Source of the DNA: Amycolatopsis thermalba
GTDB lineage: Bacteria > Actinomycetota > Actinomycetes > Mycobacteriales > Pseudonocardiaceae
Reading direction: 5' to 3'
Length of the DNA stretch: 64,000 nucleotides
Assembly: GCF_003385215.1 (NCBI RefSeq)
Contig: NZ_PQHW01000013.1
Location: forward strand, 25,507-89,506
Positions 32,857-41,074 of this stretch are shown here, one piece after another. The stretch's first letter is position 1; each line of letters begins with the position of its first letter. The position numbers and the translations under genes were made by a program. Below the pieces are notes generated by a model. That model saw only the letters and a program-made list of their open reading frames with translations. It was not told the origin of the DNA and searched no databases.

Positions 32857-34521
32857 GTGAATCCGTCGACCGCGCAGGCCAAGGTCATCGTGGACGAACT
32901 CGTCCGCAACACCGTCTCCCACGTGGTGCTCTGCCCGGGCTCGCGCAACGCGCCGCTGTCGCTGGCGCTGCACGCCGCGGCCGCCGCGGGACGCCTCCAG
33001 CTGCACGTCCGCATCGACGAGCGGGGCGCCGGTTTCCTCGCCCTCGGCATCGCGGCGCGCACCGGGCGCCCGGTCGCCGTGGTGTGCACCAGCGGCACCG
33101 CGGCGGCGAACTTCCACCCCGCGGTCCTGGAGGCCGACCGGGCCGGGGTGCCGCTGATCGTGCTGACCGCCGACCGCCCGCCGGAGCTGCGGGCCGCGGG
33201 CGCGAACCAGGTCATCGAGCAGCAGCGGCTCTACGGCGGCGCGGTCCGCTACTTCGACGAGCTGGCCGTCGCCGAGCGGCGCGGCGGGCAGAACGCGTAC
33301 TGGCGCAGCCAGATCTGCCGGGCCTGGAACGCGGCCTACGGCGAGTGGCGCTGCGGCCCGGTGCACCTGAACGTCCCGTTCCGCGAGCCGCTGGTGCCCG
33401 ACGGCGACGACGAGTGGTACGAGTCGCTGGAGGGCCGCCCCGGCGGGGAGCGCTGGACCGAGCTGCCGGACTTCGGCGCGTTGCCGTCGTTCGTGGTGCC
33501 CTCGGCCCGGTGCGGCCTGGTCATCGCGTGCGACAGCGGGGTGCGGGCCGCCGGGGAGTGGGGTGAGCAGCACGGCTGGCCGGTGATCTCGGAGACCGGC
33601 GGCCTCGGGCTGCTCGGGTCGTCGGCGATCTCGTCCGGCGTGTGGCTGCTCGGCGCGGAGGAGTTCATCCGGCGGCACAAGCCGGAGCAGGTGCTGTGTC
33701 TGGGGCGGCCGACGGTGTTCCGGCAGATCCAGCAGCTGCTGTCGGACGCCGAGGTCGAGGTGCTGCTGGTGCGCCCGGACTCGGACTGGCCCGCGCCCGC
33801 GCACAACGTGCGGCAGGTCGGGCAGTGGTTCGACTCGCCGACCAAGCCGGCCGATCCGGACTGGCTGGCCGCGTGGCAGCGGGCCGATGCGCTGGCGAAC
33901 GAGGCCGTCGGCCGGGCGTTGCGGCGCGAGCAGTGGCCGAGCGGGCTGCGGCTGGCGTCCGAGCTGGTGGACGCCCTGCCGCCGGACGCGCTGCTGGTGG
34001 TCGGCTCGTCGAACCCGGCGCGGGACGTGGCGCTGGCCGGCCGGATGCGGCCGGACATCCTGGTGCACCGCAACCGCGGGGTGGCGGGCATCGACGGCAC
34101 GGTGTCGACGGCGATCGGCGCGGCGTCGGTGCACCGCGGGCACTCCTACGCGCTGCTCGGCGACCTGACGTTCCTGCACGACGTCAACGGCCTGCTGGCC
34201 GGTCCGGCGGACACCCGGCCGGACCTGACGATCGTGGTCCTCAACGACGACGGCGGCGGGATCTTCTCGCTGCTGGAGCAGGGCGCGCCCGAGCACCGGG
34301 ACGCGTTCGAGCACGTGTTCGGCACCCCGCACGGCGCGGACCTGTCGGCGCTGTGCGCGGGGTTCGGCATCCCGCACGTGCGCGCCGGCACGATCGAGGA
34401 GTTCCGCGAGGCCGTGCGCCCGGCGCCCGGCCTGCGGGTGGTCGAGGTGCAGGTGGACCGCACCCGCCACCGCGACCTGCACGCGCGCATCCGCGGCGCG
34501 GTGTCGACAGCGCTGGCCTGA
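32857..34521 (+). CDS. menD: 2-Succinyl-5-enolpyruvyl-6-hydroxy-3-cyclohexene-1-carboxylate synthase
   Basis: 554 residues, a thiamine-diphosphate enzyme that adds 2-oxoglutarate to isochorismate. LCPGSRNAPLSLALH and the catalytic Glu in VRIDERGAGFLALG (E55) mark the pyrimidine domain. TADRPPELRAAGANQ is MenD-specific. The ThDP/Mg motif runs from GDLTFLHDVNGLL to LNDDGGGIFSLLEQ near 430-465. GTG start at 32857, divergent from menB across 57 bases, so the two promoters are back to back. A 21-bp repeat array follows the stop. Matches Rv0555. Confidence 0.95.
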   Translation: MNPSTAQAKVIVDELVRNTVSHVVLCPGSRNAPLSLALHAAAAAGRLQLHVRIDERGAGFLALGIAARTGRPVAVVCTSGTAAANFHPAVLEADRAGVPLIVLTADRPPELRAAGANQVIEQQRLYGGAVRYFDELAVAERRGGQNAYWRSQICRAWNAAYGEWRCGPVHLNVPFREPLVPDGDDEWYESLEGRPGGERWTELPDFGALPSFVVPSARCGLVIACDSGVRAAGEWGEQHGWPVISETGGLGLLGSSAISSGVWLLGAEEFIRRHKPEQVLCLGRPTVFRQIQQLLSDAEVEVLLVRPDSDWPAPAHNVRQVGQWFDSPTKPADPDWLAAWQRADALANEAVGRALRREQWPSGLRLASELVDALPPDALLVVGSSNPARDVALAGRMRPDILVHRNRGVAGIDGTVSTAIGAASVHRGHSYALLGDLTFLHDVNGLLAGPADTRPDLTIVVLNDDGGGIFSLLEQGAPEHRDAFEHVFGTPHGADLSALCAGFGIPHVRAGTIEEFREAVRPAPGLRVVEVQVDRTRHRDLHARIRGAVSTALA

Positions 34522-34565
34522 GCCCGCGTGCCGGAGCTGGCCGGGGCGCCCACCTCGGCGCCCCG

Positions 34566-34712
34566 GAGCGCGGAACTCGCCGTCCGGAGCGTGGGACTCG
34601 CCGTCGGGAGCGTGGGACTCGCCGTCGGGAGCGTGGGACTCGCCGTCGGGAGCGTGGGACTCGCCGTCGGGAGCGTGGGACTCGCCGTCGGGAGCGTGGG
34701 ACTCGCCGCTCT
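34566..34712 (+). repeat. 21-bp repeat array, seven forward units
   Basis: Seven units start at 34566, 34587, 34608, 34629, 34650, 34671 and 34692, all in one orientation. Five are identical (gagcgtgggactcgccgtcg plus g), while the first and last differ at a few bases. Because 21 is divisible by 3, a GTG frame at 34528-34719 reads through as VGSVGLA repeats, which I do not take as a protein. The array stands between menD and the peptidase promoter. Confidence 0.95.
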
Positions 34713-34762
34713 CAGTTAGCGGGAACCTTCTTTCGGCCGTATCCGGTGGGAAGTTTTCCCGC

Positions 34763-34768
34763 TAGCGT
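34763..34768 (+). promoter_or_regulatory. -10 element of a leaderless transcript (M1 peptidase)
   Basis: TAGCGT lies 7 bases before the ATG at 34776, with no Shine-Dalgarno between. Confidence 0.5.
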
Positions 34769-34775
34769 CCGGCTC

Positions 34776-36275
34776 ATGCGTCTGCGAACTCGCGCCGGCC
34801 TGGGGGCCGTGACCACCGGAATCGCGATCGTGCTCCTCGCGTCGACCGCCACCGCCGCGCCCGCTCCCGGAGCTCCCGGCGCCGGGGACCCCTACTACCC
34901 CTACGCCGGCAACGGCGGCTACGACGTCGCGCACTACGACATCCGCCTCACCTACCAGCCGGCCACCGACCAGCTCTCCGGCACCACGACGATCCTGGCG
35001 ACCACCACGCAGGAGCTGTCCAGCTTCGACCTGGACTTCGGGCTCCGGGTCCGCGAGATCCGGGTCGGCAACCGGCCGGCCGCCTTCCGGACCGTCCGGG
35101 ACGGCGAACTGGAGGTCACCCCGGCCAAGCCGCTGGCGAAGAACCAGCCGGTCACGATCGTCGTCACCTACGCCGACACGCCGTCGAAGGTCGTCATCGA
35201 CGGCTACACCGCCTGGAAGAAGACCCCGGACGGCGCGCTCGCGGTCGACGAGCCGCAGAACTCCCAGTGGTGGTACCCGGCCAGCGACCACCCCACCGAC
35301 AAGGCGACCTACGACGTCTCGGTCGAGGTGCCGGACGACGTCGCCGCCCTGTCCAACGGCACCCTCGTCCGCACCACCAAGCAGCGGGCCGGCTGGACGC
35401 GCTGGAACTGGCGCAGCGCCCAGCCGCAGAACACCTACGCGACCACCCTGGAAGTCGGGAGGTTCGAGCTCAACCAGGGCACCACGCCGAGCGGGCAGCC
35501 GTTCGTCACCGCCTACGACCCGGCCACCGGCGACTCGCTGGGCGCCGCGAAGGCCAGCGTCGAGCGCACCCCGGAGATCGTCGAGTTCCTGGCGAGTCAG
35601 TTCGGCGAGTACCCGTTCGAGGCCCAGGGCGGCGTCGTCAGCACCGGCCTGACCTTCGCGCTGGAGGCCCAGACCCGCCCCGTCTACAGCACCAAGTTCT
35701 TCGTCGCCGGCGCCAACACGTCGGTCGTCGCGCACGAGAACGCCCACCAGTGGTTCGGTGACTCGGTCTCGCTGGGCCGCTGGAGCGACATCTGGCTCAA
35801 CGAGGGCTTCGCCAGCTACGCCGAGTACCTGTGGTCGGAGCACCAGGGCGAGGGCACCGCGGCCGAGCTCGCCCAGTACGTCTACGACTCCTACCCGGCC
35901 GACGACCCGTTCTGGCAGGTCCTGCCCGGCGACCCGGGCGCGGCCAACCAGTTCGACGACGCCGTCTACGACCGCGGCGCGCTGGCTGTCCAGGCTCTGC
36001 GCACGGCCGTCGGCGACGACGCGTTCTTCACGATCCTGCGCACCTGGACCGCCCGGCACCGGGGCGACGACGCCCGCATCAGCGATTTCGTCGCGCTGGC
36101 CGAGCAGGTCTCCGGCAAGCCGCTGCGGCAGCTGTTCCAGACCTGGCTGTTCACCGCGGGCAAGCCGGCCACCGGCCCGAACGGCACGACCACCCTGCGC
36201 GCTGCCGCCGAGCCGAAGTCGTACCCGGCCATCCAGCGGACCCACCGGCTGCTGGCGGCCGGGGACAGCCGTTAA
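34776..36275 (+). CDS. Secreted M1-family zinc metallopeptidase
   Basis: 499 residues. A signal peptide (1-28) ends TASA-like in LLASTATAAPAPGA. The N-terminal beta domain (about 45-240) has YDVAHYDIRLTYQPATDQL, and the thermolysin-like domain has VVAHENAHQWFGDSVSLG with zinc ligands H320 and H324 and catalytic E321, then LNEGFASYAEYLWSE with E343. The usual GxMEN exopeptidase motif is replaced by LTFALEAQTRP, so amino-terminal specificity may be altered. The last large helical domain of ePepN is absent. It probably trims peptides outside the cell. ATG at 34776 with TAGCGT at 7 bases. Confidence 0.88.
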   Translation: MRLRTRAGLGAVTTGIAIVLLASTATAAPAPGAPGAGDPYYPYAGNGGYDVAHYDIRLTYQPATDQLSGTTTILATTTQELSSFDLDFGLRVREIRVGNRPAAFRTVRDGELEVTPAKPLAKNQPVTIVVTYADTPSKVVIDGYTAWKKTPDGALAVDEPQNSQWWYPASDHPTDKATYDVSVEVPDDVAALSNGTLVRTTKQRAGWTRWNWRSAQPQNTYATTLEVGRFELNQGTTPSGQPFVTAYDPATGDSLGAAKASVERTPEIVEFLASQFGEYPFEAQGGVVSTGLTFALEAQTRPVYSTKFFVAGANTSVVAHENAHQWFGDSVSLGRWSDIWLNEGFASYAEYLWSEHQGEGTAAELAQYVYDSYPADDPFWQVLPGDPGAANQFDDAVYDRGALAVQALRTAVGDDAFFTILRTWTARHRGDDARISDFVALAEQVSGKPLRQLFQTWLFTAGKPATGPNGTTTLRAAAEPKSYPAIQRTHRLLAAGDSR

Positions 36276-36286
36276 CCCGCACCTTC

Positions 36287-36292
36287 TATGCT
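36287..36292 (+). promoter_or_regulatory. -10 element of a leaderless transcript (DUF3592 gene)
   Basis: TATGCT ends 7 bases before the GTG at 36300. The ATG inside this hexamer (36288) would be an untranscribed start, which decides for GTG 36300. Confidence 0.55.
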
Positions 36293-36299
36293 CGGACGA

Positions 36300-36782
36300 G
36301 TGACGGCGAGAACTCTGTGGTGGCTGAAGGTCGGCCGTCGCTGCGTGCTCGCCGTCGCCGCCGTGATCACCGTGCTGTGCGTGGGGCTGCTGCTCGCCGC
36401 GATCCGCAACGACCAGGCGATCACCGGCAACCTGGGCACGGCGACGGCCGAGGTCGACGCGGTGACCTGGGACCGCACGATCATCCGGTTCGAGACGCCG
36501 GACGGCATCGTGCACATTCCGTCCAACGGCGTGCTCTACCCGAGCGGGCTGGTGGCGGGCGACCTGGTGCGCATCGAGTACGACGCGACCGACCCGGACC
36601 TGGCCCGGGTCGCCGGCCGCACCGCGACCCTGACGCTGCTGCCGCTGGGCACCACGATCCTGGTCACCTGGGCGGCCGCCGTGGCGGTGGCGTGGCTGAT
36701 CCGCCAGCGCCTGCGCCGCGCGGTGCCGGCCCAACCGGAGGTCGCCGCCGTGGACGACGACACCCCGGTCAAGTCCGGCTGA
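36300..36782 (+). CDS. DUF3592 family membrane protein
   Basis: 160 residues: one helix near the N-terminus (about 14-37), an outer beta-rich domain with TAEVDAVTWDRTIIRFETPD and VAGDLVRIEYDATDPDLARV, and a second helix near 118-140. The outer domain is the DUF3592 type, which often has the VxVxYDPxxP ending seen here as IEYDATDPDL. It matches the location of Rv0556 between menD and mgtA (from memory). The leaderless -10 argues for GTG 36300, not ATG 36288. Confidence 0.75.
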   Translation: MTARTLWWLKVGRRCVLAVAAVITVLCVGLLLAAIRNDQAITGNLGTATAEVDAVTWDRTIIRFETPDGIVHIPSNGVLYPSGLVAGDLVRIEYDATDPDLARVAGRTATLTLLPLGTTILVTWAAAVAVAWLIRQRLRRAVPAQPEVAAVDDDTPVKSG

Positions 36783-36783
36783 C

Positions 36784-37113
36784 TCAGAAGTTCTGGCGCG
36801 GCGGCTGGATCTGCTGCTGCGGGTAGCCCGCGGGCGGCATGGCCTGCTGCTGCGGGAACGCGGCCTGCGCCGGCGCCTGCGGCTGCATGGCCTGGACCTG
36901 CTGCGCCTCCTCCTTGGTCAGCTTGTTGGTCATGCCGCAGAAGGTGCACACCGTGAAGTACTTCGAGCTGATCGGGAACATCGGGATGAAGAACAGCGTG
37001 AACTTCGTGACGGCGCGGCGCAGCGCGTGGGCGCTGGGGTTCTGGCAGTTCCCGCACAGGTAGGTCGCGGTGGCCAGCTCCTGGACGCTCTTGCGCCAGC
37101 CGTAGATCAGCAT
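36784..37113 (-). CDS. Zinc-ribbon protein with a Gln/Pro-rich tail
   Basis: 109 residues. LATATYLCGNCQNPSAHALR and YFTVCTFCGMTNKLTKEEAQ give two CxxC pairs about 35 residues apart, separated by a hydrophobic VTKFTLFFIPMFPISSKYF, the layout of the zinc-ribbon_15 group. The tail is low complexity (QAAFPQQQAMPPAGYPQQQI). ATG at 37113; longer in-frame starts overlap the phosphatase gene antisense pattern. Membrane contact through the middle segment is possible. Function unknown. Confidence 0.7.
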   Translation of the reverse strand: MLIYGWRKSVQELATATYLCGNCQNPSAHALRRAVTKFTLFFIPMFPISSKYFTVCTFCGMTNKLTKEEAQQVQAMQPQAPAQAAFPQQQAMPPAGYPQQQIQPPRQNF

Positions 37114-37147
37114 GTCGTGTTCTCCCGGGTCCGTGATCTCGTCCGGA

Positions 37148-37993
37148 CTAGGACGCGCGGATCTCCCGTTCGGTTTCCTGCCACCACGACAGGACTTCCT
37201 CGGCGACGCTGGGCGCGGCGACGAGCAGGCCGTCGGTGGGCAGCGGGCTGTCCGAGCCGCGCCGGTCGAGCACCACGGCGCCGGCCTCGATGGCCAGCGC
37301 GACCGAGCCGGCGACGTCCCATTCGTGGTAGCTGTGCAGCACCGCGGCGATGGCGTGCCCGAGCGCGACCTGCGCGATCGACAACGCGGCCGAGCCGAGC
37401 ACCCGCACCCCGGCGCGTGCCTCGGCGGCGCGTTCGATGAACGACCCCATGCCCGGCCAGGGCCCCTTGCGGGCCAGTTCGGTGCACACGATCGACCCGG
37501 CGATGCGGTCCCGGTCGACCAGCCGGACCGGCTTGCCGTTGGCGCGCGTGCCTCGGCCGCGGGCGGCGGCGTAGATCTGGGCGCGGTAGGGGTCGGCGAC
37601 CACGCCGACGACCGGCCCGGACGCGTCGACCAGCGCGAGGCTGTAGGCGCACCAGGGCACCCCGGCGACGTAGTTGGCGGTGCCGTCGACCGGGTCGACC
37701 ACCCAGCGGTAGGCCGCCGAGTCCGCGCCGGTGTCGGCGCCGAACTCGCCACCGACGACCGGGATGCCGGGGAACTCCGCGGTCAGCACGCGGCGGGTGT
37801 GCCGCTCCAGGATGCGATCGGTGTCGGTGACCCAGTCGAACGGCGAGTCCGCGATGTCGGGGTGGGCGCCCCGGCCCGCGGTCGCGGTGATCACGTCGGT
37901 GGCGTCGTTGGCCAGCCGCCCGGCGACCTCGAGCGCTCGCGACAGCAAGCCCGGTTCGACCGGGTGGGGTGGGCGGGCGGAGAGGAGGGTCAC
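37148..37993 (-). CDS. Inositol monophosphatase family protein
   Basis: 281 residues of the Li-sensitive, Mg-dependent phosphatase fold. [11 protein letters not shown] provides the first metal Glu, [20 protein letters not shown] is the DPxDGT signature near 93-98, and [20 protein letters not shown] is the WDxAG signature near 225. Substrates in this family include inositol phosphate and histidinol phosphate. Next to two GT4 mannosyltransferase-like genes, a role in inositol lipid supply is attractive but unproven. GTG at 37993; CACACT lies 8 bases upstream. Longer frames to 38272 are antisense. Confidence 0.88.
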   Translation of the reverse strand: MTLLSARPPHPVEPGLLSRALEVAGRLANDATDVITATAGRGAHPDIADSPFDWVTDTDRILERHTRRVLTAEFPGIPVVGGEFGADTGADSAAYRWVVDPVDGTANYVAGVPWCAYSLALVDASGPVVGVVADPYRAQIYAAARGRGTRANGKPVRLVDRDRIAGSIVCTELARKGPWPGMGSFIERAAEARAGVRVLGSAALSIAQVALGHAIAAVLHSYHEWDVAGSVALAIEAGAVVLDRRGSDSPLPTDGLLVAAPSVAEEVLSWWQETEREIRAS

Positions 37994-38135
37994 GCCAGCC
38001 GAGTGTGGCGGCACCAAGTGTCCGGGACGCGACACCCAGGTGAAGCGGAGAAAGCTTCGTGAAGTTCGGGCACCGTTGGTTCCCTCGTCACGCGGGCTTT
38101 TCCGCCCGAACCGGACCGGCTGCCACGGTGGCATC

Positions 38136-39257
38136 GTGCGCGTCGCCATCGTCACCGAAAGCTTCCTTCCGCAGGTGAACGGCGTGACCAACTCCGTGCT
38201 GCGGGTCATCGAGCACCTCACCGGCACCGGCCACGACGTGATGGTGGTCGCGCCCGGCCTCACCGGGCCCACGCACTACCGGGGCGCGCCGGTGGTGCGG
38301 ATCCCCGCGCTGGACCTGCCGGTGGTCAACTCGCTGCCGATCGGCCTGCCCACCCGTACGGTGCTGACCGCGCTCACCGCGTTCGGGCCGGACGTGGTGC
38401 ACCTGGCCTCGCCGTTCGTGGTCGGCGCGCGTGGGCTGGCCGCGGCCCGGCGCCTGCGGGTGCCCGCGATCGCGGTGTTCCAGACCGACATCGCCGGGTT
38501 CGCCACCGCGTACGGGCTCGGCCTGGGCGCGCGGGCGGCGTGGCGGTGGGTGCGGCGGCTGCACTCGAAGGCCGACCGGACGCTGGCGCCGTCCACCCAG
38601 TCCGTGGACGACCTGCGCGCGCACGGCGTGCCCCGCGTGCACCGCTGGGGCCGGGGCGTGGACGTCGAGCGCTTCTCGCCCGCGCACGCCGACGCGGAGC
38701 TGCGCGCCCGGCTCGCGCCCGACGGCGAGCTGCTGGTGGGGTTCGTCGGGCGGCTGGCGCCGGAGAAAGAGGTCGGCAGGCTCGCCGCGCTGGCCGGCGT
38801 GGACGGCGTGCGGCTGGTGGTCGTCGGCGACGGGCCGGACCGCGAGGAGCTGGCCGAACGCCTGCCCGGCGCCGCTTTCCTCGGCGCCCGCTACGGCGAG
38901 GAGCTGTCCGCGGCCTACGCGAGCCTCGACGTGTTCGTCCACACCGGACCGCACGAGACGTTCTGCCAGGCGGTGCAGGAGGCGATGGCCTCCGGGCTGC
39001 CGGTGCTGGCGCCGGACGCGGGCGGTCCGCGCGACCTGGTCCTGCCCGGCCGCACCGGCTACCTGCTGCCGCCGGACCCGGCCGGGTTCGCCGAGGAACT
39101 GGTGCGGCGCGTGCGTGACCTGCGTGACCCGGCGCTGCGCGAGCGGCTGGGAACCAAGGCCCGCAAGGTTGTGCTGGGCCGGACCTGGCCGGCGGTGTGC
39201 GCGGAGCTGGTGCGGCACTACGAGGTGGTCACCGGCCGCGTCGCGCGAGCCGCCTGA
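38136..39257 (+). CDS. GT4 glycosyltransferase, MgtA/PimB'-like mannosyltransferase
   Basis: 373 residues, GT-B fold. [20 protein letters not shown] is the N-terminal loop, [13 protein letters not shown] is mannosyltransferase-like, [20 protein letters not shown] is the donor fold, and [20 protein letters not shown] is the EX7E motif. The gene order menD, DUF3592, this gene, menG is the same as Rv0555-Rv0558, where Rv0557 (MgtA) transfers GDP-mannose to a glycolipid. GTG at 38136. The product could mannosylate phosphatidylinositol or glucuronosyl diacylglycerol. Confidence 0.88.
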   Translation: MRVAIVTESFLPQVNGVTNSVLRVIEHLTGTGHDVMVVAPGLTGPTHYRGAPVVRIPALDLPVVNSLPIGLPTRTVLTALTAFGPDVVHLASPFVVGARGLAAARRLRVPAIAVFQTDIAGFATAYGLGLGARAAWRWVRRLHSKADRTLAPSTQSVDDLRAHGVPRVHRWGRGVDVERFSPAHADAELRARLAPDGELLVGFVGRLAPEKEVGRLAALAGVDGVRLVVVGDGPDREELAERLPGAAFLGARYGEELSAAYASLDVFVHTGPHETFCQAVQEAMASGLPVLAPDAGGPRDLVLPGRTGYLLPPDPAGFAEELVRRVRDLRDPALRERLGTKARKVVLGRTWPAVCAELVRHYEVVTGRVARAA

Positions 39258-39261
39258 TGCC

Positions 39262-40368
39262 ATGCACATCGTCCAGCTGGCGAACTTCTACGGGCCGCGC
39301 TCCGGTGGTCTGCGCACCGCGCTGCACCACCTGGGCGCCGGGTACGTGGCGAGTGGTCACCGCGTGACGCTGGTCGTGCCGGGACCCCGGCACGCCGAGG
39401 AGCAGCTGTCCACGGGCGTGCGCCGGATCAGCCTGCCCGCGCCGAAGATCCCCGGCACCGGCGGATACCGAGCGGTCGACCCGTACCGGGTGCGCGCGTT
39501 GCTGTCGGCGCTGCGCCCGGACCGGTTGGAGGTGTCGGACCGGCTGACCCTGCGCGGGATGGGGGTGTGGGCGCACCAGCACGACGTGCCCAGCGTGGTG
39601 ATCTCGCACGAGCGGCTGGACCGGCTGCTGGAGCAGTTCCTCGTGCCCGGACCGCTGGCCCGCCGGGTCGCCGACGCCGCCAACCGGCGGATGGCGGGCA
39701 ACTACGACACGGTCGTCTGCACCACGTCGTTCGCGCGCGAGGAGTTCGACCGGATCGGCGTCGCCAACGTCCGGCAGGTCCCGCTGGGCGTCGATCTGGC
39801 CGCCTTCCAGCCGCGGTACCACGACGCCGGGCTGCGTGCCGAGCTGGCCTCCGGCGCCGACGCGTTGCTTGTCCACTGTGGACGGCTGTCGCCGGAGAAG
39901 CACGTCGAGCGCAGTGTGGACACCGTCGCCGAGCTGACCGAGTCCGGCGACCGGGTGCGGCTGGTGATCGCCGGGGACGGGCCGCGGCGGCGGGCGCTGC
40001 TGCTGCGGGCGCGCGGGCTGCCGGTCACGTTCCTCGGGTTCGTGTCCGACCGGACCGCGGTGGCGCGGCTGCTGGCCAGCGCGGACGTCTCGCTCGCCCC
40101 CGGCCCGCACGAGACGTTCGGGCTCGCGGCACTGGAGGCGCTGGCGTCGGGGACGCCGGTGGTGGTGTCGCGGTCCTCGGCGCTGCGGGAGATCGTCCGG
40201 CCCGGCTGCGGGGCCGCGGTGCCGGACGTGCCGCGGGCCTTCGCGAGCGCCGTGACCGGCCTGCTGGAGCACCCGGAGGACCTGCGACGTGCGGCTTCCC
40301 GCGCCCGGGCGGAGGAGTTCGCCTGGCCCGCGAGCGTGCGCGGCATGTTATCTGCTTTACGCTCCTGA
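39262..40368 (+). CDS. Second GT4 glycosyltransferase
   Basis: 368 residues, GT-B fold. MHIVQLANFYGPRSGGLRTA opens the acceptor domain, LLVHCGRLSPEKHVERSVDT the donor domain, and PHETFGLAALEALASGTPVV is the EX7E motif. It follows the MgtA-like gene by 4 bases, so the two are cotranscribed and may act in the same glycolipid pathway. It is not in the M. tuberculosis block. It ends one base before the menG start. Donor and acceptor are unknown. Confidence 0.85.
   Translation: MHIVQLANFYGPRSGGLRTALHHLGAGYVASGHRVTLVVPGPRHAEEQLSTGVRRISLPAPKIPGTGGYRAVDPYRVRALLSALRPDRLEVSDRLTLRGMGVWAHQHDVPSVVISHERLDRLLEQFLVPGPLARRVADAANRRMAGNYDTVVCTTSFAREEFDRIGVANVRQVPLGVDLAAFQPRYHDAGLRAELASGADALLVHCGRLSPEKHVERSVDTVAELTESGDRVRLVIAGDGPRRRALLLRARGLPVTFLGFVSDRTAVARLLASADVSLAPGPHETFGLAALEALASGTPVVVSRSSALREIVRPGCGAAVPDVPRAFASAVTGLLEHPEDLRRAASRARAEEFAWPASVRGMLSALRS
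40358..40363 (+). promoter_or_regulatory. -10 element of a possible leaderless menG transcript
   Basis: TACGCT lies 6 bases before the menG ATG, inside the end of the glycosyltransferase gene. Transcription from upstream is also possible. Confidence 0.4.
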
Positions 40369-40369
40369 C

Positions 40370-41074
40370 ATGTCACGTGCGAGCCTCGACAAAGATCCGC
40401 ACGAGGTCGCCGCCATGTTCGACGGCGTCTCGGAGGGCTACGACCGGGCGAACTCGGTCATGACGTTCGGGTTCGACCGCCGATGGCGCACGACGACGTC
40501 CCGCGTCCTGGACGCCAGCCGCGGGGAGAAGGTGCTCGACCTCGCCGCCGGCACCGGGGTGTCCACCGCCGAGTACGCGCGCGGCGGCGCCTGGTGCCTG
40601 GCCGCGGACTTCTCGCTCGGCATGCTCCGCAGCGGCAAGCACCGCCGCGTCCCGATGGTCGCCGCCGACGCGCTGCACCTGCCCTTCGCCGACGGCAGCT
40701 TCGACGCCGCGACGATCAGCTTCGGCATCCGCAACTTCGTCGACACGAAGGCCGCGCTCGAAGAGATCGCGCGCGTGGTCAAGCCGGGCGGGCGGCTGGT
40801 CATCTGCGAGGTGTCGACGCCCACGTTCCCGCCGATCCGGTTCGTCTACAAGCGGTTCATCCTGCGGGCCATGACCCTGCTCGGCCGGTTCTCCTCGACC
40901 AACCCCGACGCCTACTCCTACCTGGCCGAATCCATGGCCGCCTGGCACGACCAGCGCACCCTGGCGCAGATCATCGCGAGCGCGGGCTGGACGAAGGTGG
41001 AGTGGCTGAACCTGACGTTCGGCGTCGTCGCGATCCATCGTGCCGTGAAGCCTTCCGTAAACTCCGAGGCATGA
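40370..41074 (+). CDS. menG: Demethylmenaquinone methyltransferase
   Basis: 234 residues, a Class I SAM methyltransferase of the UbiE/MenG family. It methylates demethylmenaquinone to menaquinone. VLDLAAGTGVSTAEYARGG is SAM motif I, DALHLPFADGSFDAATISFG and IRNFVDTKAALEEIARVVKP are UbiE signatures, and FSSTNPDAYSYLAESMAAWH is the family's third block. ATG at 40370. The stop overlaps menJ by 4 bases (atga). Position matches Rv0558. Confidence 0.95.
   Translation: MSRASLDKDPHEVAAMFDGVSEGYDRANSVMTFGFDRRWRTTTSRVLDASRGEKVLDLAAGTGVSTAEYARGGAWCLAADFSLGMLRSGKHRRVPMVAADALHLPFADGSFDAATISFGIRNFVDTKAALEEIARVVKPGGRLVICEVSTPTFPPIRFVYKRFILRAMTLLGRFSSTNPDAYSYLAESMAAWHDQRTLAQIIASAGWTKVEWLNLTFGVVAIHRAVKPSVNSEA

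Noticed and set aside
34528..34719. A 63-codon frame through the 21-bp array coding VGSVGLA repeats
   Set aside because: It exists only because 21 is a multiple of 3. The other arrays of the family give unrelated peptides such as GRESHAH and AGESHVR, and there is no ribosome site or domain.
36288..36299. ATG 36288 as the start of the DUF3592 gene
   Set aside because: This ATG lies inside the TATGCT -10 hexamer, which places the transcript start near GTG 36300.
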